Source: Punica granatum
Taxonomy: Eukaryota > Streptophyta > Magnoliopsida > Myrtales > Lythraceae
DNA: 64,000 nt
Direction of reading: 5' to 3'
NCBI RefSeq assembly: GCF_007655135.1
Contig: NC_045127.1
Location: forward strand, 22,486,199 to 22,550,198
Shown here: piece after piece, positions 1-10,714 of the stretch
How the letters are laid out: each line of letters opens with the position of its first letter
Numbering within the stretch: the first letter of the stretch is position 1
Position numbers and translations under genes: made by a program
Notes under the pieces: generated by a model
What the model saw: only the letters and a program-made list of their open reading frames with translations
Told to the model about the DNA's origin: nothing
Database searches by the model: none

Positions 1-827
1 TGACGTCGTACTAGAGCTATTATCGAATCGAAAGTTTGTACATTTTTAGGTTAAGAAAAAAATTCGTACTGTAATTGTTAAAATGTGAAAAGTTTGCGTT
101 TTTTTTGTTAACTCTAAATATAAACAATATATTATATAATATTTACAACATATACATATAGGTAGAAATATCTATATAGGTATACCTGGATAGTGTATAA
201 TGTAAATGGATACATAGTCATAATATATATATATATATATATATATAAAGGAGACAGAAAGCGACGAACAATTGATATTAATATATATATATATATATAA
301 AAAAGGTTTCGAAAAAAAAATTAAATAACAGTGGTGTATTATTGTAATAAGGGTATATATATATATATATATATATATAAGGTTAAAGAGGGTATTATTA
401 TAATTTTATAATAAGGTTAAAGAGGGTATTATTATAATTTTATAAAAAAGAGGAGGATTAGAAATAATTTTTAACAATTTATCCCTTCATAATATATCAA
501 ATTGATGAAAAAATGAACTTTTGACCGGTCATAAATGATTAAATAAAATCTTACAATATCTCTCACCTAAAAAAAATTCACTATAACCTTTCGTAACCTT
601 TCAGATTTTAATTGTCAAACATGAATTGTTATAAAATTCAACACCGTAACCTCATGAACAACTAGTCTATCCAAATAACATGTTAAAATTAAAGATGGAA
701 TGGAAAGAGAATCTCGATAAAAAATCAGAGACGACGGATAGAGCGTCCCCACCGGAGCTTATACGATATTGGCTGACTCGTGACGTGAGTGTCAGTCTGA
801 TAGCTTGGACGATCAGATTCAGAGTTG
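1..827. other. AT-rich 5' flank of MHF1 copy 1
   Basis: No gene is supported here. It holds three (TA)n tracts (about 222-247, 279-300, 354-379). The stretch from about 660 to 806 is less AT-rich and is shared almost unchanged with 30660-30806 and 56565-56712. It lies directly upstream of the MHF1 start and probably contains its promoter and 5' UTR. A short reading frame in this leader is conserved only as far as the whole duplication is, so I do not call it a gene. Confidence 0.6.
377..444. repeat. 34-bp tandem duplication, two copies
   Basis: The 34 bases at 377-410 are repeated at 411-444. Both contain ggttaaagagggtattatta. Units 2 and 3 carry a single copy at the same place (about 30527 and 56431), so the doubling is specific to unit 1. 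Confidence 0.8.
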
Positions 828-1962
828 ATGGACGGCGGCAAAGAAGGAGGAGGAGAAGAAGAAGAATCTGTGAGAGAGGTGCTTAGAGATCGTCTCCGAC
901 TCTCTTCCATCTCCATCGCCCAATCCCAAGGTAAACCACATCTTCCTTCTGCCGACTGCTCCCCCAATAAATCGGCGAGTTCAAGTTCGGTATCTGACTC
1001 TTCTCTCGTCCTCGTGAAATGGTTGTTTGTTGATGTTTCATTTCAGCGCTTCGAGATGGCATGGAAGTTTCCGACCCAGTCCTGGCCTGCATTGCCGACT
1101 TATCCTTCAAATATGCAGGTAATCGAAGCTCTTCCAGGGTTTATAGGGTTTATTGATTTTGCCATGACTCGATGCCGGCGATTGTGGTGCCAGAACGTGC
1201 ATTCTGAGCTCCTGACGTTGCACCTGCTGCTTCTACGTATCATCAATTCTGTTACGAATTCGCTTTTGACGCAATATGAGTATTTCGAGTTTTTCCGTCT
1301 TTTCTTGCGAATTATATGTGTTATAATACTGGAGGTTAGATTATCCGTGAATGGGTTGGACAAGAGAGATTGCTGATTGGGCTGTAGCGTTGTTGCCTTT
1401 CCCGTGGTTGGTCCCGAGGGAATCTGAAATGGTTTGGATAGTATGTTTCTGAGAGGTTTATAGAAGTATGAATTCGACTGGTCTCATGATACGAGAATCA
1501 GCTGCCTGCCAGGTCATTGATGTTACTTGTTGTTTGTTTCTTCTGACTGCTGTACGAAACAGAGCAGTTGGCCATCAACGTCGAGCAGTTTGCACGACAT
1601 GCTGGTCGCAAGTATGTGAACATGGAAGACGTCATCCTCTCCGGTGATTCCTATTTCATCAGATTGCTTTCTCTTGCAACCTCTCTCTGCATCTTCATGT
1701 TGTTCATGTTTTTTGGCCCTAGTTTGACTTCATCTCACGAGGTGCCTCAAATCGCTTTTTGGTTTGGTTGGTCTTCCTGGTTTATGTTTCTCGTGTCTTT
1801 TTTATCCCAGCGCATAGGAATGAGCAGCTAGCTAGATCACTGAGGTCTTTCTCCAATGGAATTAAAGTGAAAGAACCCCAGTCCGAGAAGAAGCGGAAAA
1901 AAACATCATCAAGAAAGGAAGAGAAAGCTGCTCCGAGCACAATCCACGTTCTTGATCTCTGA
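828..1962 (+). CDS. MHF1: MHF1 / CENP-S-like histone-fold protein, copy 1
   Basis: Spliced four-exon gene: 828-930, 1047-1118, 1563-1643, 1811-1962. All three introns are phase 1 with GT-AG borders. The joined frame gives 135 residues, close to the usual size of plant MHF1. Exon 1 has an acidic start followed by VREVLRDRLRLSSI. Exon 2 has VSDPVLACIADLSFKYA. Exon 3 has VEQFARHAGRKYVNMEDVIL, the histone-fold core typical of CENP-S/MHF1. Exon 4 has NEQLARSLRSF and a lysine-rich tail. In the known family MHF1 pairs with MHF2/CENP-X, binds DNA, supports FANCM helicase in crossover control and repair, and also occurs at the inner kinetochore. The start is the ATG at 828; no other ATG precedes the acidic leader in frame. 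The gene is nearly identical to the copy at 56734, with the same exon and intron lengths. Assignment is by family motifs and was not searched. Confidence 0.85.
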
Positions 1963-3476
1963 TGCATCGACCGTGTGGGGTTTGTATCTGAGAAAGTAGG
2001 AAAGCAGCTCATTTGGTAAGAGAGCCCTCGGTAACTAGCTCGAGGAATGTACATATTGTAACTCAAGCACAACATATATTTCTGAACAATGTTGGATGAC
2101 GTTATCTAGACTTGCTTACTCTTTGCCTCACCTAAACTCGGAAGATATGCTAATGACAAATCTTCGTATATATCTGGAAAATGCAGTAACATGACGTGCC
2201 TTTGCTTTGAACCCTTGTCTTCTCTAGCTGGCAATAATGATGCACTTTATTACCGTCAAAAAATTGCGATTGGCGCGAAAAGCCATCTAGCGGTGACCCA
2301 GTTCATGAGACCATTTAAAACAATTTCGTCGACCTAGCCCTACCTACTTAGATGTGCGATTGCTTCCTTTACTACCTATGGTTGAGAAACGAAGTCAGCC
2401 TCATTTGGGTAACAGTTCAGAGTTTCTCCCTCCACTTTCTCTCTCATTAGAGATGTTAGGCTGACTTAGGATATGGTCCTAAGGCTGCACGGGCAAGGGA
2501 ACGCTAGATGGAAACTGTGCTCCTGTGACACTAGTCTATTCCTATATTTGATTTGTCTTGCCAAAGAAATAATCCTTATCTACCACATAGAAGTGTGCCA
2601 GCCATGTATACACATCCACGTATTTAATCGACTCCGTCGTGGGAAAGAATTAGCAAAATTCCCTTTATGAGCCGCTAGCCATGAGCCCATTCCTTGCTAA
2701 ATCAGCCCAGTTAGGAAACTTCCATGATTTCCTTCATAATCCGCCAACCCGTCAGTGGCTGTCCATGTGGGTAGATCTGCGAATCCTCAAGTCGGGTCTT
2801 CAAGAACTCAATCATGGGTCGTTTCCACTGCTTGGGCCCCTGTCCGTCCTTTATGTGGTGTCATGGATCTCTAGTTAAGGCCCGAACTGACCAATTAAGT
2901 TCCAACATTCGTCCACTACGTCATAAGCTCCTTTAGGTTCGAAAATCAAATGTACACAAAATCCATTGCCGGCGTCGTTCGTGATTTGTTCTTGCAGAAG
3001 ACCTGGTACATGATTAACTCTGTTCAACAATTTCCTGGGAACCCGATAAAAGCGCCTAGAGTAACTCGAATTCTATCTCAGTTAGTTACTATCGGGTAAA
3101 CAATTTTAATCATGTTTCCTAACACTAAATCAATTTCAAGTAGTAGATATCAAAGTATACTTGTCGAACATGGACAAATAATTGCCGTGAGCAAAGCAAA
3201 AACAACGGAAAATAAACAGAAAATATAACAAGACACTGGCAAAAGAGATCAAGACAAGCTGAACGATAACAAAGCAAAAATGAACAGACTACTATATGAA
3301 ACCTCATCATATGAAGATCTCTTTTTTGGATGAGATTTAGCCAATTAACTTTGACATCTCCATATTGATCGTATAATTTCGTTGACTACCCAAAAGAGAT
3401 AGAAAGAAGATTTACAACAACGCTTTTAATTAAACAATAACATGAAACTTATATACAATTCTCTTATATGGTTAAA

Positions 3477-3673
3477 CTAAAATTCGTTTCCGCTCAATAC
3501 AACCATAAGTCCGCTACCAATATCTAACCAGTACTCGATCATGACAAAATCGCTAAGCAATCCTTCCTGTTGCTTCATCGCTTCATTTTTAAGGTCTCAT
3601 GCTCCAAAATTCTCGGTGTCAGAGGATCAGATGGTTCCAATATTTCTCTTAGATCTGCTTCAAAGCCTTCCAT
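3477..3673 (-). other. Two overlapping small reading frames, possible gene remnant
   Basis: On the minus strand a pyrimidine-rich leader (complement of the GA tract) precedes an ATG at 3673 opening a 32-codon acidic frame (MEGFEADLREILE at its start), stopped by TGA at 3577-3575. A second ATG at 3578 overlaps that stop as ATGA and opens a 33-codon frame (it includes LLSDFVMIEYWLDIG) ending at 3477. Both look protein-like in composition, and the pair could be one short gene broken by a frameshift. Unit 3 holds the first frame at 59491-59589. I do not recognise the family. Conservation between units adds little because the surrounding DNA is equally conserved. Confidence 0.25.
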
Positions 3674-3722
3674 ATCTGGCTCTTTTTTGTTGCGTCCACT
3701 GCGATGGAAGGAAGAGAAGAAG

Positions 3723-3725
<3 letters not shown>

Positions 3726-3757
<32 letters not shown>
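3726..3757. repeat. (GA)n microsatellite
   Basis: About 16 GA repeats. The matching tract in unit 3 (59642-59679) is longer, so the locus is length-variable between duplicate copies. Confidence 0.95.
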
Positions 3758-3759
<2 letters not shown>

Positions 3760-3848
3760 AAAATGGCGGCAGGGGTAGGGAAGAAAAGAAATTTGAGATG
3801 AAGAGGGATTGTGTGTGAGAGAGAGTGAATGATGTTTGAAGAGGGACT

Positions 3849-4008
3849 TGTTTTGTTTCAAAGTGTGATTTTAAAATCAAATTTTAACTTAATTCTACCA
3901 ACAACAAATCAAAATAACTCAGATAAAGTCAAAGGACGGGCCCCATTTATATAACTTTTTTTCAAAATCAAAATCTAATTTTAAAATCCTACTTTGAAAC
4001 CAAACGCA
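3849..4008. mobile_element. MITE A, about 160 bp foldback element
   Basis: The left end (gtttcaaagt, then gattttaaaatcaaatttt) is the inverse of the right end (aaaatctaattttaaaatcc, then actttgaaac), so the element can fold back on itself. It has no coding capacity. The copy in unit 3 is at 59774-59932. In unit 2 only the last ~22 bases survive, because the MHF1 deletion ends inside its right terminal repeat. The superfamily is not assigned because I could not define a target-site duplication. Confidence 0.6.
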
Positions 4009-4924
4009 GCATAAGTCATTTTTTCCCTAACCTAGGCGTGTTGGCGAAATGGCGGACTTATTAAAAAAATTTAAAAGCTGCAAAACACATAAACATCGTT
4101 TGGGATTGTAAAGGTCCCGTTAGGTGGGGAGATGGTTCTTTGACGGGGCAATTCCACCGGTGGCCATCATTTGGTTGGACGGTGTTACCACGTGACAGTA
4201 CTGACGTAGTAACACCGTTACACTAAGTACTTTCTCCATGAGTAGGAAAAAAAAGGATCATTTGGAATTAGTTACAAGATTTAGGAATGCCTCTTTGTCA
4301 TTTTATTTCCATTTCCTAAAACCAAATATTATTTATTTACAAGGACAACTTTGTTATGTCTCTGACACATACAAGCTAGTCCTAAACCTCGACATGTATA
4401 GAATAACTGTGAAGCAGACAGAGAAGAGAAAAACAAGGCATAGGGTGAAATGTACCTCAAGGAGAGGCCGTTTGGGTTGTGCTCGATCGGATCCAGTCTC
4501 ACAATCGTGATGCTTTCTTCTGGTGGCTTTTCGGAATTCGGAATCTAATTCTGGAACAAGGAGAGATGACTGGATATCATGATTAATGGAGATGGAACAG
4601 GGGAGAGAGTTAAAATGCCGAGGATAATTATATTATACTTTTATTATCATCATCATCACCATCCTCATCATCACCATCATCATCATCATCATCATTATCA
4701 TTATTGTTATTATTATTATCTATACATATATATATATATATATAAATAAAGTTGAATACAAGTGCATTAAATAGTGACATAATCTAAATATATATGCAAT
4801 TAATTCACATTAATAAAATATTTATCAAATAAATAATAAATTTAATATTTATTTTCTAGAAATATATATATACACAAACAATTCATATTAACAAAATAAA
4901 AAAATAAATACGTACATTCTGAAA

Positions 4925-4956
<32 letters not shown>

Positions 4957-5977
4957 TATATATGTATGAAAATATACCTTGGTAATTGTTTTTAATAATT
5001 ATGAGTAGACAAGTGATCGTACAAGTGATCGTAATTGTTTTCATATTACCCAAATATAATGCAATTTTTTCACTTTATAATTTTTCACCTTGATTTTAAT
5101 TATAATTAAAAAAATAAGTAAATAATAAAAGTTTCCTTTTAGAGTTAACTATTTTTTTTCTTCTTATAAATTCTTTTAAGCCCATGATGTTTCTTTTCAA
5201 ATAATCGTTATTATAAGATTAAAACAATTCACATGGTATGTCTTTCATAACGGAAACATCCTCACATATGTATAAAGTAAATATAATTTTTGAATAATGT
5301 GATGAAATAAATAATAGAAGGTTTCCCAATTTTTCTAAAATGAATTGTTATTATTATCATTCCTTTGCAAGTATATTCTATGCTACCTTCATTATATTCT
5401 TTTCATAAATGGTCGAAAATAATTGTTTTAAATAGTAATATCTATTGTATAATAACAATGCAATGCACAAGCAATATAACTAGTCAATATATATATGTAT
5501 ATATATTTCTCTTACTTGGAATAGCCTTCATAACTGCCTCTATATTTCTATTCATCTCATCAAATGCAGGCGGTTCAATTTTGCCTAGTACATGTCCGGC
5601 AATTCTTATGTCGTGAAATACTTCGGGAAAGCCCAACAGATGAAATGCACGGAGTTCCGTGTCTAATGAGGCGGAGCTTCCGTCTTCATTCTACATGTCT
5701 CTCGACCTCACAATATAATATATTATATATATTATACGTAAAGCACATTAGAATTTAAGAATTTTACATGACAGAGTTAAAATTATTTTATAATTTTTTC
5801 AGTGTGAACCCTAGTATCTGGAAGTCGGATTGGATTCCGACTAATCTAGTCAAGCCAGGTTGGCCCTAATAATTATTTTATAATTTTGATTCCTTTAGGG
5901 GATATCTTGCATAAATTATTTTTTTCGTTTTACGAGTTACCGATTTGCACATGCGCTACGAGCAAATTTTTGTGTGT
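4009..5977. other. AT-rich spacer of unit 1
   Basis: No gene supported. It contains the compound CAT/TTA microsatellite (4642-4720), several (TA)n tracts (near 4727-4743 and 4936-4955) and long A/T-rich stretches. The same sequence follows in units 2 (30829-32885) and 3 (59933-61945). A 90-codon reading frame near 4238-4510 has no recognisable motif and is not called. Confidence 0.6.
4642..4720. repeat. Compound (CAT)n/(TTA)n microsatellite, unit 1
   Basis: Imperfect CAT triplets run into TTA triplets. The orthologous tracts at 31463-31560 and 60568-60652 differ in length, which makes this a useful marker to tell the three units apart. Confidence 0.9.
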
Positions 5978-6230
5978 GTTTGGTTTTAGAGTTGAGTTGA
6001 GTTGAATTTTGATTTTAATTGGTCTGTAATGATTGTAATATTGAATTATGAGAAAAAAATGTAAAAACGTAATGAATAGTTGAGAAAATTTATTATTAAA
6101 AATTGAATTGAATGGTTAAAAAAATTAAAGAAAAATGAAAAAGTAATAATTGTGTTGTTGATTTTTGTTGTGTAGTGAGTAGAATTAATTAGAGTTAAAA
6201 TCTTAAAATCAGATTACGAAAATAAACGGG
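5978..6230. mobile_element. MITE B, forward copy in unit 1
   Basis: About 250 bp AT-rich element beginning gtttggttttagagttgagt and ending near aaataaacggg, with imperfect inverted ends. The reverse complement of the same family lies inside the NBS-LRR pseudogene at 17079-17337. Sister copies sit at 32886-33022 (truncated) and 61946-62200. It carries no reading frame of note. Confidence 0.5.
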
Positions 6231-7140
6231 ATGGACCAATTTAGCTGCAAATAATACAAAAAAAAGGAAAAATAAAGAAAAGTGATTTTGCAGTGTGTTT
6301 AAGTTATGAGAGAGAGGAGAAAAAAAGGGATGAGTGAATGTGGGAAGTGAGATAAAATTGTGGAAAAATGAGAGAGCAATATTTTGTGAGATAATTTATT
6401 CTTTACTGCTTTTCTCTCTTTTTTATTTACTATATTGTTTTAAATGTACTGTAAAATCATAAATTTGACATGGGTGTTGAGTGTCCTATTTTTGAGAGAA
6501 TGGAAGGTTGTTATCTATATACAAAATTATAGGATTATCGGTGGAATTTACCCTAATAATAAATTGTGAGCTAGATGCCTTGATGCTATATACTGCTATC
6601 CTATTATTAGGATTACATTTATATATTATCTTTAATTTCTAATTAATAGAAGATGAGCTCTGGGGAAGAGTAGACAGGCGATTTATCAGAAGGGAACAAA
6701 TCATTCAAGAAAAGCAAAGCAGGATCATGAAAGAGGAACCCCAATGCAACAAAGATGATTGAACTAGCGGATCATTCTCTATGAGATGCCAGGTGATTTT
6801 CGGACTTTTATTCTTCTCCGAGTCCTCTTCCTCAGACATGCGCATCTGTCATGATCATCCTGCCAAATAAAGTTTTTTCCTTTTTTTTTTGTGATATCAC
6901 AAAATAAAGATTTTATGTGTGCATCTTCAAGACCAAGATAGATTGCAATGTGAGAACCCCCTCCTCAGCAGTGTCTATGTCTGTTTCGTAGTCCCCCTCC
7001 TTTTCAGTCAGAGCAGCGAAAATTCAGAGAGTTATGTATTACTACCGGTACATGATTCCAGATGTTTTAATGTATTACTACATTATTATGTATTGTAGAA
7101 TGTAAAGAAAAGATAATACATCAACTTTAGTTGGGGCAAC
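6231..7140. other. Spacer between MITE B and copia element 1
   Basis: No gene supported. It is collinear with 33023-33872 and 62201-63113. The final five bases, gcaac at 7136-7140, are the left target-site duplication of the copia element. Confidence 0.55.
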
Positions 7141-9010
7141 TGTTAGTGATATGCCATAGAGCTTGATTTATGTATTTGGATAATTTCTTTTATGGTAATA
7201 AAGTTTATTCTATTATTTGTATATTATCTATGTTTATTAGAATAAATGACTTAAGATATTTTGAATACTTCATTCTTAAGAGTTAAGAATATGAGTGACG
7301 AAATAATTCGGTAAGAATATCTTTAAACTGTTCACGATCGTAGGAGACTTAACTGGACATTATTTTTCCAAATAGATTGTCACCTCTATCTGTTTCCATG
7401 ATTAGTATACATATACTAATGAAGATGGAGTAGTGAGTCTCATGCTATTTGATAACTGTTGTCATGACAGATATGTGGATACTTATATGATAAGTAGTCG
7501 AACGTGACATGCAGATAATATTCATACGGTAATTTACTAATGTCAATGAATGTTAGTGCATATAGTCCTTAGACATGAGATGGAACGCTATCTCAAGTAT
7601 AGGTAATTAGGATTTGCTACTGCTAATGTATTTGTGCTTAGCGTGAGTATTCGGCAGATAGTGGTCATAATTAGTTATACTTGGAGTTAGGTGTCTGATC
7701 AAGACGGGATTCACTAACCTGAGTAAACAAGGAAAATGTCCTATGGATATGAGTTTTATTCTGGATCGAGAAATCCTCGACCGGGGTAGATAGACTTGAA
7801 TAGAAATGAGTTTATGTTCAAGTGCTACGGATCTAAGAATGAAATTAGAGAGTCCATATGATCAGCTATAGAGTTTGGCATTTACCGTAGCTCTAGCTAG
7901 ATCGGGATCTTGCAGTGAAAGGATTCAGTGCATGGTATATACAATCAGAGGTTCATCAGAATGTTTCAATTATACATTCGTCATCTTTTGGATTGTCATA
8001 ATATGCTGGTAGGTGTCACTCGTGAACTTTGGGAACCAAGGGTATTTTGGGAATTATGCTTTCGGTTACGAAAAGAGTTTCTGGTAGTATCAAATGAGTT
8101 GATACTATAATCCCATTGCCATTTGATGATGAACCTAGTTAGTCACACACATTGAGCGTGTCTAAACCGAGAAAAAAATCAATTCTAATTAAGGAAGTTA
8201 ATTAGAAATTAATTATCGAACAAGGTTTGCAATGTGGTTGCGAGGGTGCTAGCACATCCTGAAGCCGAGTTCAATATCGAGGATAAATCTAATTAAGGAA
8301 GTACAATAGTTTCCTTATTTAGAGAGTTTCTATAAATAGATCGTCTATTTATGGAAACTCGTGTCAATGACTTATTTAATCTTTCTTTCTAACTATAAGG
8401 GCAAGTCATTGGATGACTTAAATTGTGAGGACTCATTTGTGATTTATTAATTAATTCGGATTAATTAATAATTGCATTTTAGTCCATAGGGTAAGAATAT
8501 ATATAGATATGTTCTTACGGTTAACCCTAGAGGTTAATTAATCGAAAACCCTAATATTAGAAAGAGAGGAAGAGGAGAGACGGCTGAACAATTGTTGTCG
8601 TGAACTCCCAAGGCTGATCGGAATTATTCTCAGATCCGATTCGGCGTTTCGGTGTTGTCCTTGGCGTCCTTGAAGAGATCCTTTCATTCCGTGATGATTC
8701 CGTTTGAGATTGGTGACCTAGATCGGAGTGTACGGGTCGAGAGGAGTCTAATCTCGGTGGAGACGTGCTCTTGTGGACGAGCAAGAGGCCGGACACTTGG
8801 ACGACTAATTTGATCGACTCGAATCAATAAGGTTAGTGAAAAGTTCGTAACTTTTTTATGGATTCATTATGTGATGTTATCTATTCGTTTAGAAGGCGAT
8901 TCTTATGTCAAGATGTGATCTTGAAGTTTTTGATTAAACGAGCACGCGATAAAAATTTGATTTTTACCGTAATTAAACTTTCCACTGCGCACGTGCTCGG
9001 TTTTCTAACA
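7141..9010 (+). repeat. 5' LTR of copia element 1 (1870 bp)
   Basis: Begins TGTTAGTGATATGCC and ends TTTTCTAACA. It matches 14676-16534 over its length. Relative to the 3' LTR it lacks 14 bases (tctggatcgtatta, near 7545), a loss bounded by short tta repeats. Copia element 2 has LTRs of the same family. Confidence 0.93.
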
Positions 9011-9011
9011 G

Positions 9012-9023
9012 TGGTATCAGAGA
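9012..9023 (+). promoter_or_regulatory. Primer-binding site, initiator tRNA-Met type
   Basis: tggtatcagaga lies one base after the 5' LTR. The consensus complementary to plant initiator tRNA-Met is tggtatcagagc, so the last base is changed. Copia element 2 has the unaltered form at 43344. Confidence 0.85.
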
Positions 9024-9389
9024 CACCCTTCTAATTGTTTAGATACATGTTTTGTGCTCAAATTTTGGTGGTTGATTGTGATTTATTGAATTGTTTGATA
9101 AATCGATATTGAATAAGGCAAGGGGAATTGTTTTTCGTGACCGGCCCTAAACAATACAATTGGATTGATTGTCTCGGCTAAGCACAGCCACTGCTCAGTA
9201 GTTGAGGACAGTCCTCGAGCAGAGTTTATAGAAATTTGGTGTTGGCTATTTTTCGGGGCAATTGTTGCATGCTCGGGGGCTACTAGATGATGAACAACTG
9301 CATAGAAGTTGCTGCTGTTCACTTCTGGTTGTCTTGGTGAATGGAGAAAGTCTTCGGCCAGAACTGGAATGATCCGGGTGGATCAGTGG

Positions 9390-9592
9390 CCGCTGCCTGC
9401 TGCTGCTGCTGCTGGTCGCTCTGCCGCTGCTCCTGGTCGCGCTGCCGCTGCTCCTGGTCGCGCTGCCGCTGCTCCTGGTCGCTACTGGCTGCTGCTGTTG
9501 CTGCTACTGGGCACCGCTAGCTGCTGCTGCTGCTGCTGGCCACTGCTGCTGCTGCTGCTGGCCACTGCTGCAGCTGCTGCTGTGCTCCTTCG
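9390..9592 (+). repeat. CTG-rich and 21-bp repeats in the copia 1 leader
   Basis: GC-rich island in an AT-rich element. Clusters of CTG triplets flank three nearly perfect copies of a 21-bp unit at 9418-9438, 9439-9459 and 9460-9480 (core ctgccgctgctcctggtc). Read in different frames it gives alanine-rich or glutamine-rich peptides, which I take as by-products of the repeat. Copia element 2 has an unrelated 10-bp repeat at the corresponding place. Confidence 0.85.
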
Positions 9593-10319
9593 GCTGGAAT
9601 GGCTGAGGTGAATCGGCTGCCCCAAGTCCGTAACAATCGCGTAACGGACAATTTCGATATTTTGGAAATAAGATTTCCGAAACAATTAATTACCAAAATT
9701 GTTTTTGTAAAATTTGATTTTATGGAAATTGGATATTTGATATCCTATTCTAATGAGATTAGAAATTTGATATTTGATATCAAAAAGGAATTTTGAAGAT
9801 ACACTAGATATATGATATCTTGTATATTTTTCAAAATTGGAAATTTCCTAATATGTGATATTTGGATATTTAGTAAAGAGTTACAAAATTGGCACGAAAT
9901 TTATTTCCTTTTATGCTATTAGTTTCCTTTTATAAATTTCGAGCATGGTGTGCGATTATGGACTTTAGGACATTTTTGCTTAATTCTTGTGGCTCTAGGA
10001 TTAGGCTAATAGTAAATCCATGATCATGCTTTTAATGATTCCAAGTACATATTTATGCATGTGATGTGTGAATACGGATAATGCGCAAAGTGAAACCGAA
10101 TAGTAATTAGGTCACCTTAAAGAAAATCTTCCAAATTAAAATATTAAGTCGATAATGGCATGAGGTTGCGAACCTCTGTCATGGCTCTCCACCAAAGCAT
10201 TCTCCAGAGAGTTTTAATTTGTTTCGTTGTTGGTCGTGGACACACGGGAGCACGAGACAGACTAAGAGATCTTTTTTCATGAATGTTAAAACATGTGATG
10301 TTTTAGATTGTCAGTTGCC

Positions 10320-10519
10320 AATAACGGCAGGCACCTGAGGTAGCTGATATCTAGGGTTTGGTGGGTCAAACTTAACTATGTATGATGGACCAATAACGGC
10401 AAGCACCTGAGGTCCAGAGTATTAGGAGCAGAATTGATTGAGCCGTACATAGAGATGTACTGAACAAGGAGTTGTTCATTTGTAGAATGCTTGTTTTCAA
10501 TAATGGCAGGTACTTGAGG
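10320..10519 (+). repeat. Three interspersed leader repeats of copia 1
   Basis: Close variants of ATAACGGCAGGCACCTGAGG occur at about 10320-10340, 10392-10412 and 10499-10519, just before the gag start. Copia element 2 keeps all three at 44827, 44899 and 45006 with similar spacing. Their retention suggests a structural or packaging role in the RNA leader, which is inference. Confidence 0.75.
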
Positions 10520-10714
10520 AAATTAGTATTCTATGAGAATTCAATAACCCGCTAGGAACCTTTCCCAATTAGATTTCCCGTTTCCTATTTTGGAAGTGTA
10601 GGATTCGAAAAGATAGTGGGAGACCATTTTGATTGAAAGTCCATGATCATTATGGTTATATATATACATAAATTCATTAATTTAATCTTGTTATTTTCTG
10701 CAGTCATGATAAGT

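Larger units (their letters stand above)
1963..3848. other. Spacer downstream of MHF1 copy 1
   Basis: Moderate GC, no convincing gene. The first few hundred bases probably include the MHF1 3' UTR. The whole stretch is repeated at 57869-59773 with only scattered differences and is missing from unit 2. It ends near a (GA)n tract and two small minus-strand reading frames listed separately. Confidence 0.5.

Noticed and set aside
825..1376. 183-codon frame across the start of MHF1 copy 1 (and 56731-57282)
   Set aside because: It reads through exon 1, intron 1, exon 2 and into intron 2. The spliced model gives the conserved histone-fold protein instead.
2473..2878. Two 65-codon frames downstream of MHF1
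   Set aside because: No family motif, no splice logic, and the equivalent frames in unit 3 are only partly maintained.
4238..4510. 90-codon frame repeated at 31084-31311 and 60163-60435
   Set aside because: It is kept only as well as the surrounding non-coding DNA, has no recognised motif, and its 5' part differs in frame or start between units.
9309..9685. Ala-rich and Gln-rich frames in the copia 1 leader
   Set aside because: They are products of the CTG/21-bp repeat, lie in the leader before gag and have no counterpart in element 2.
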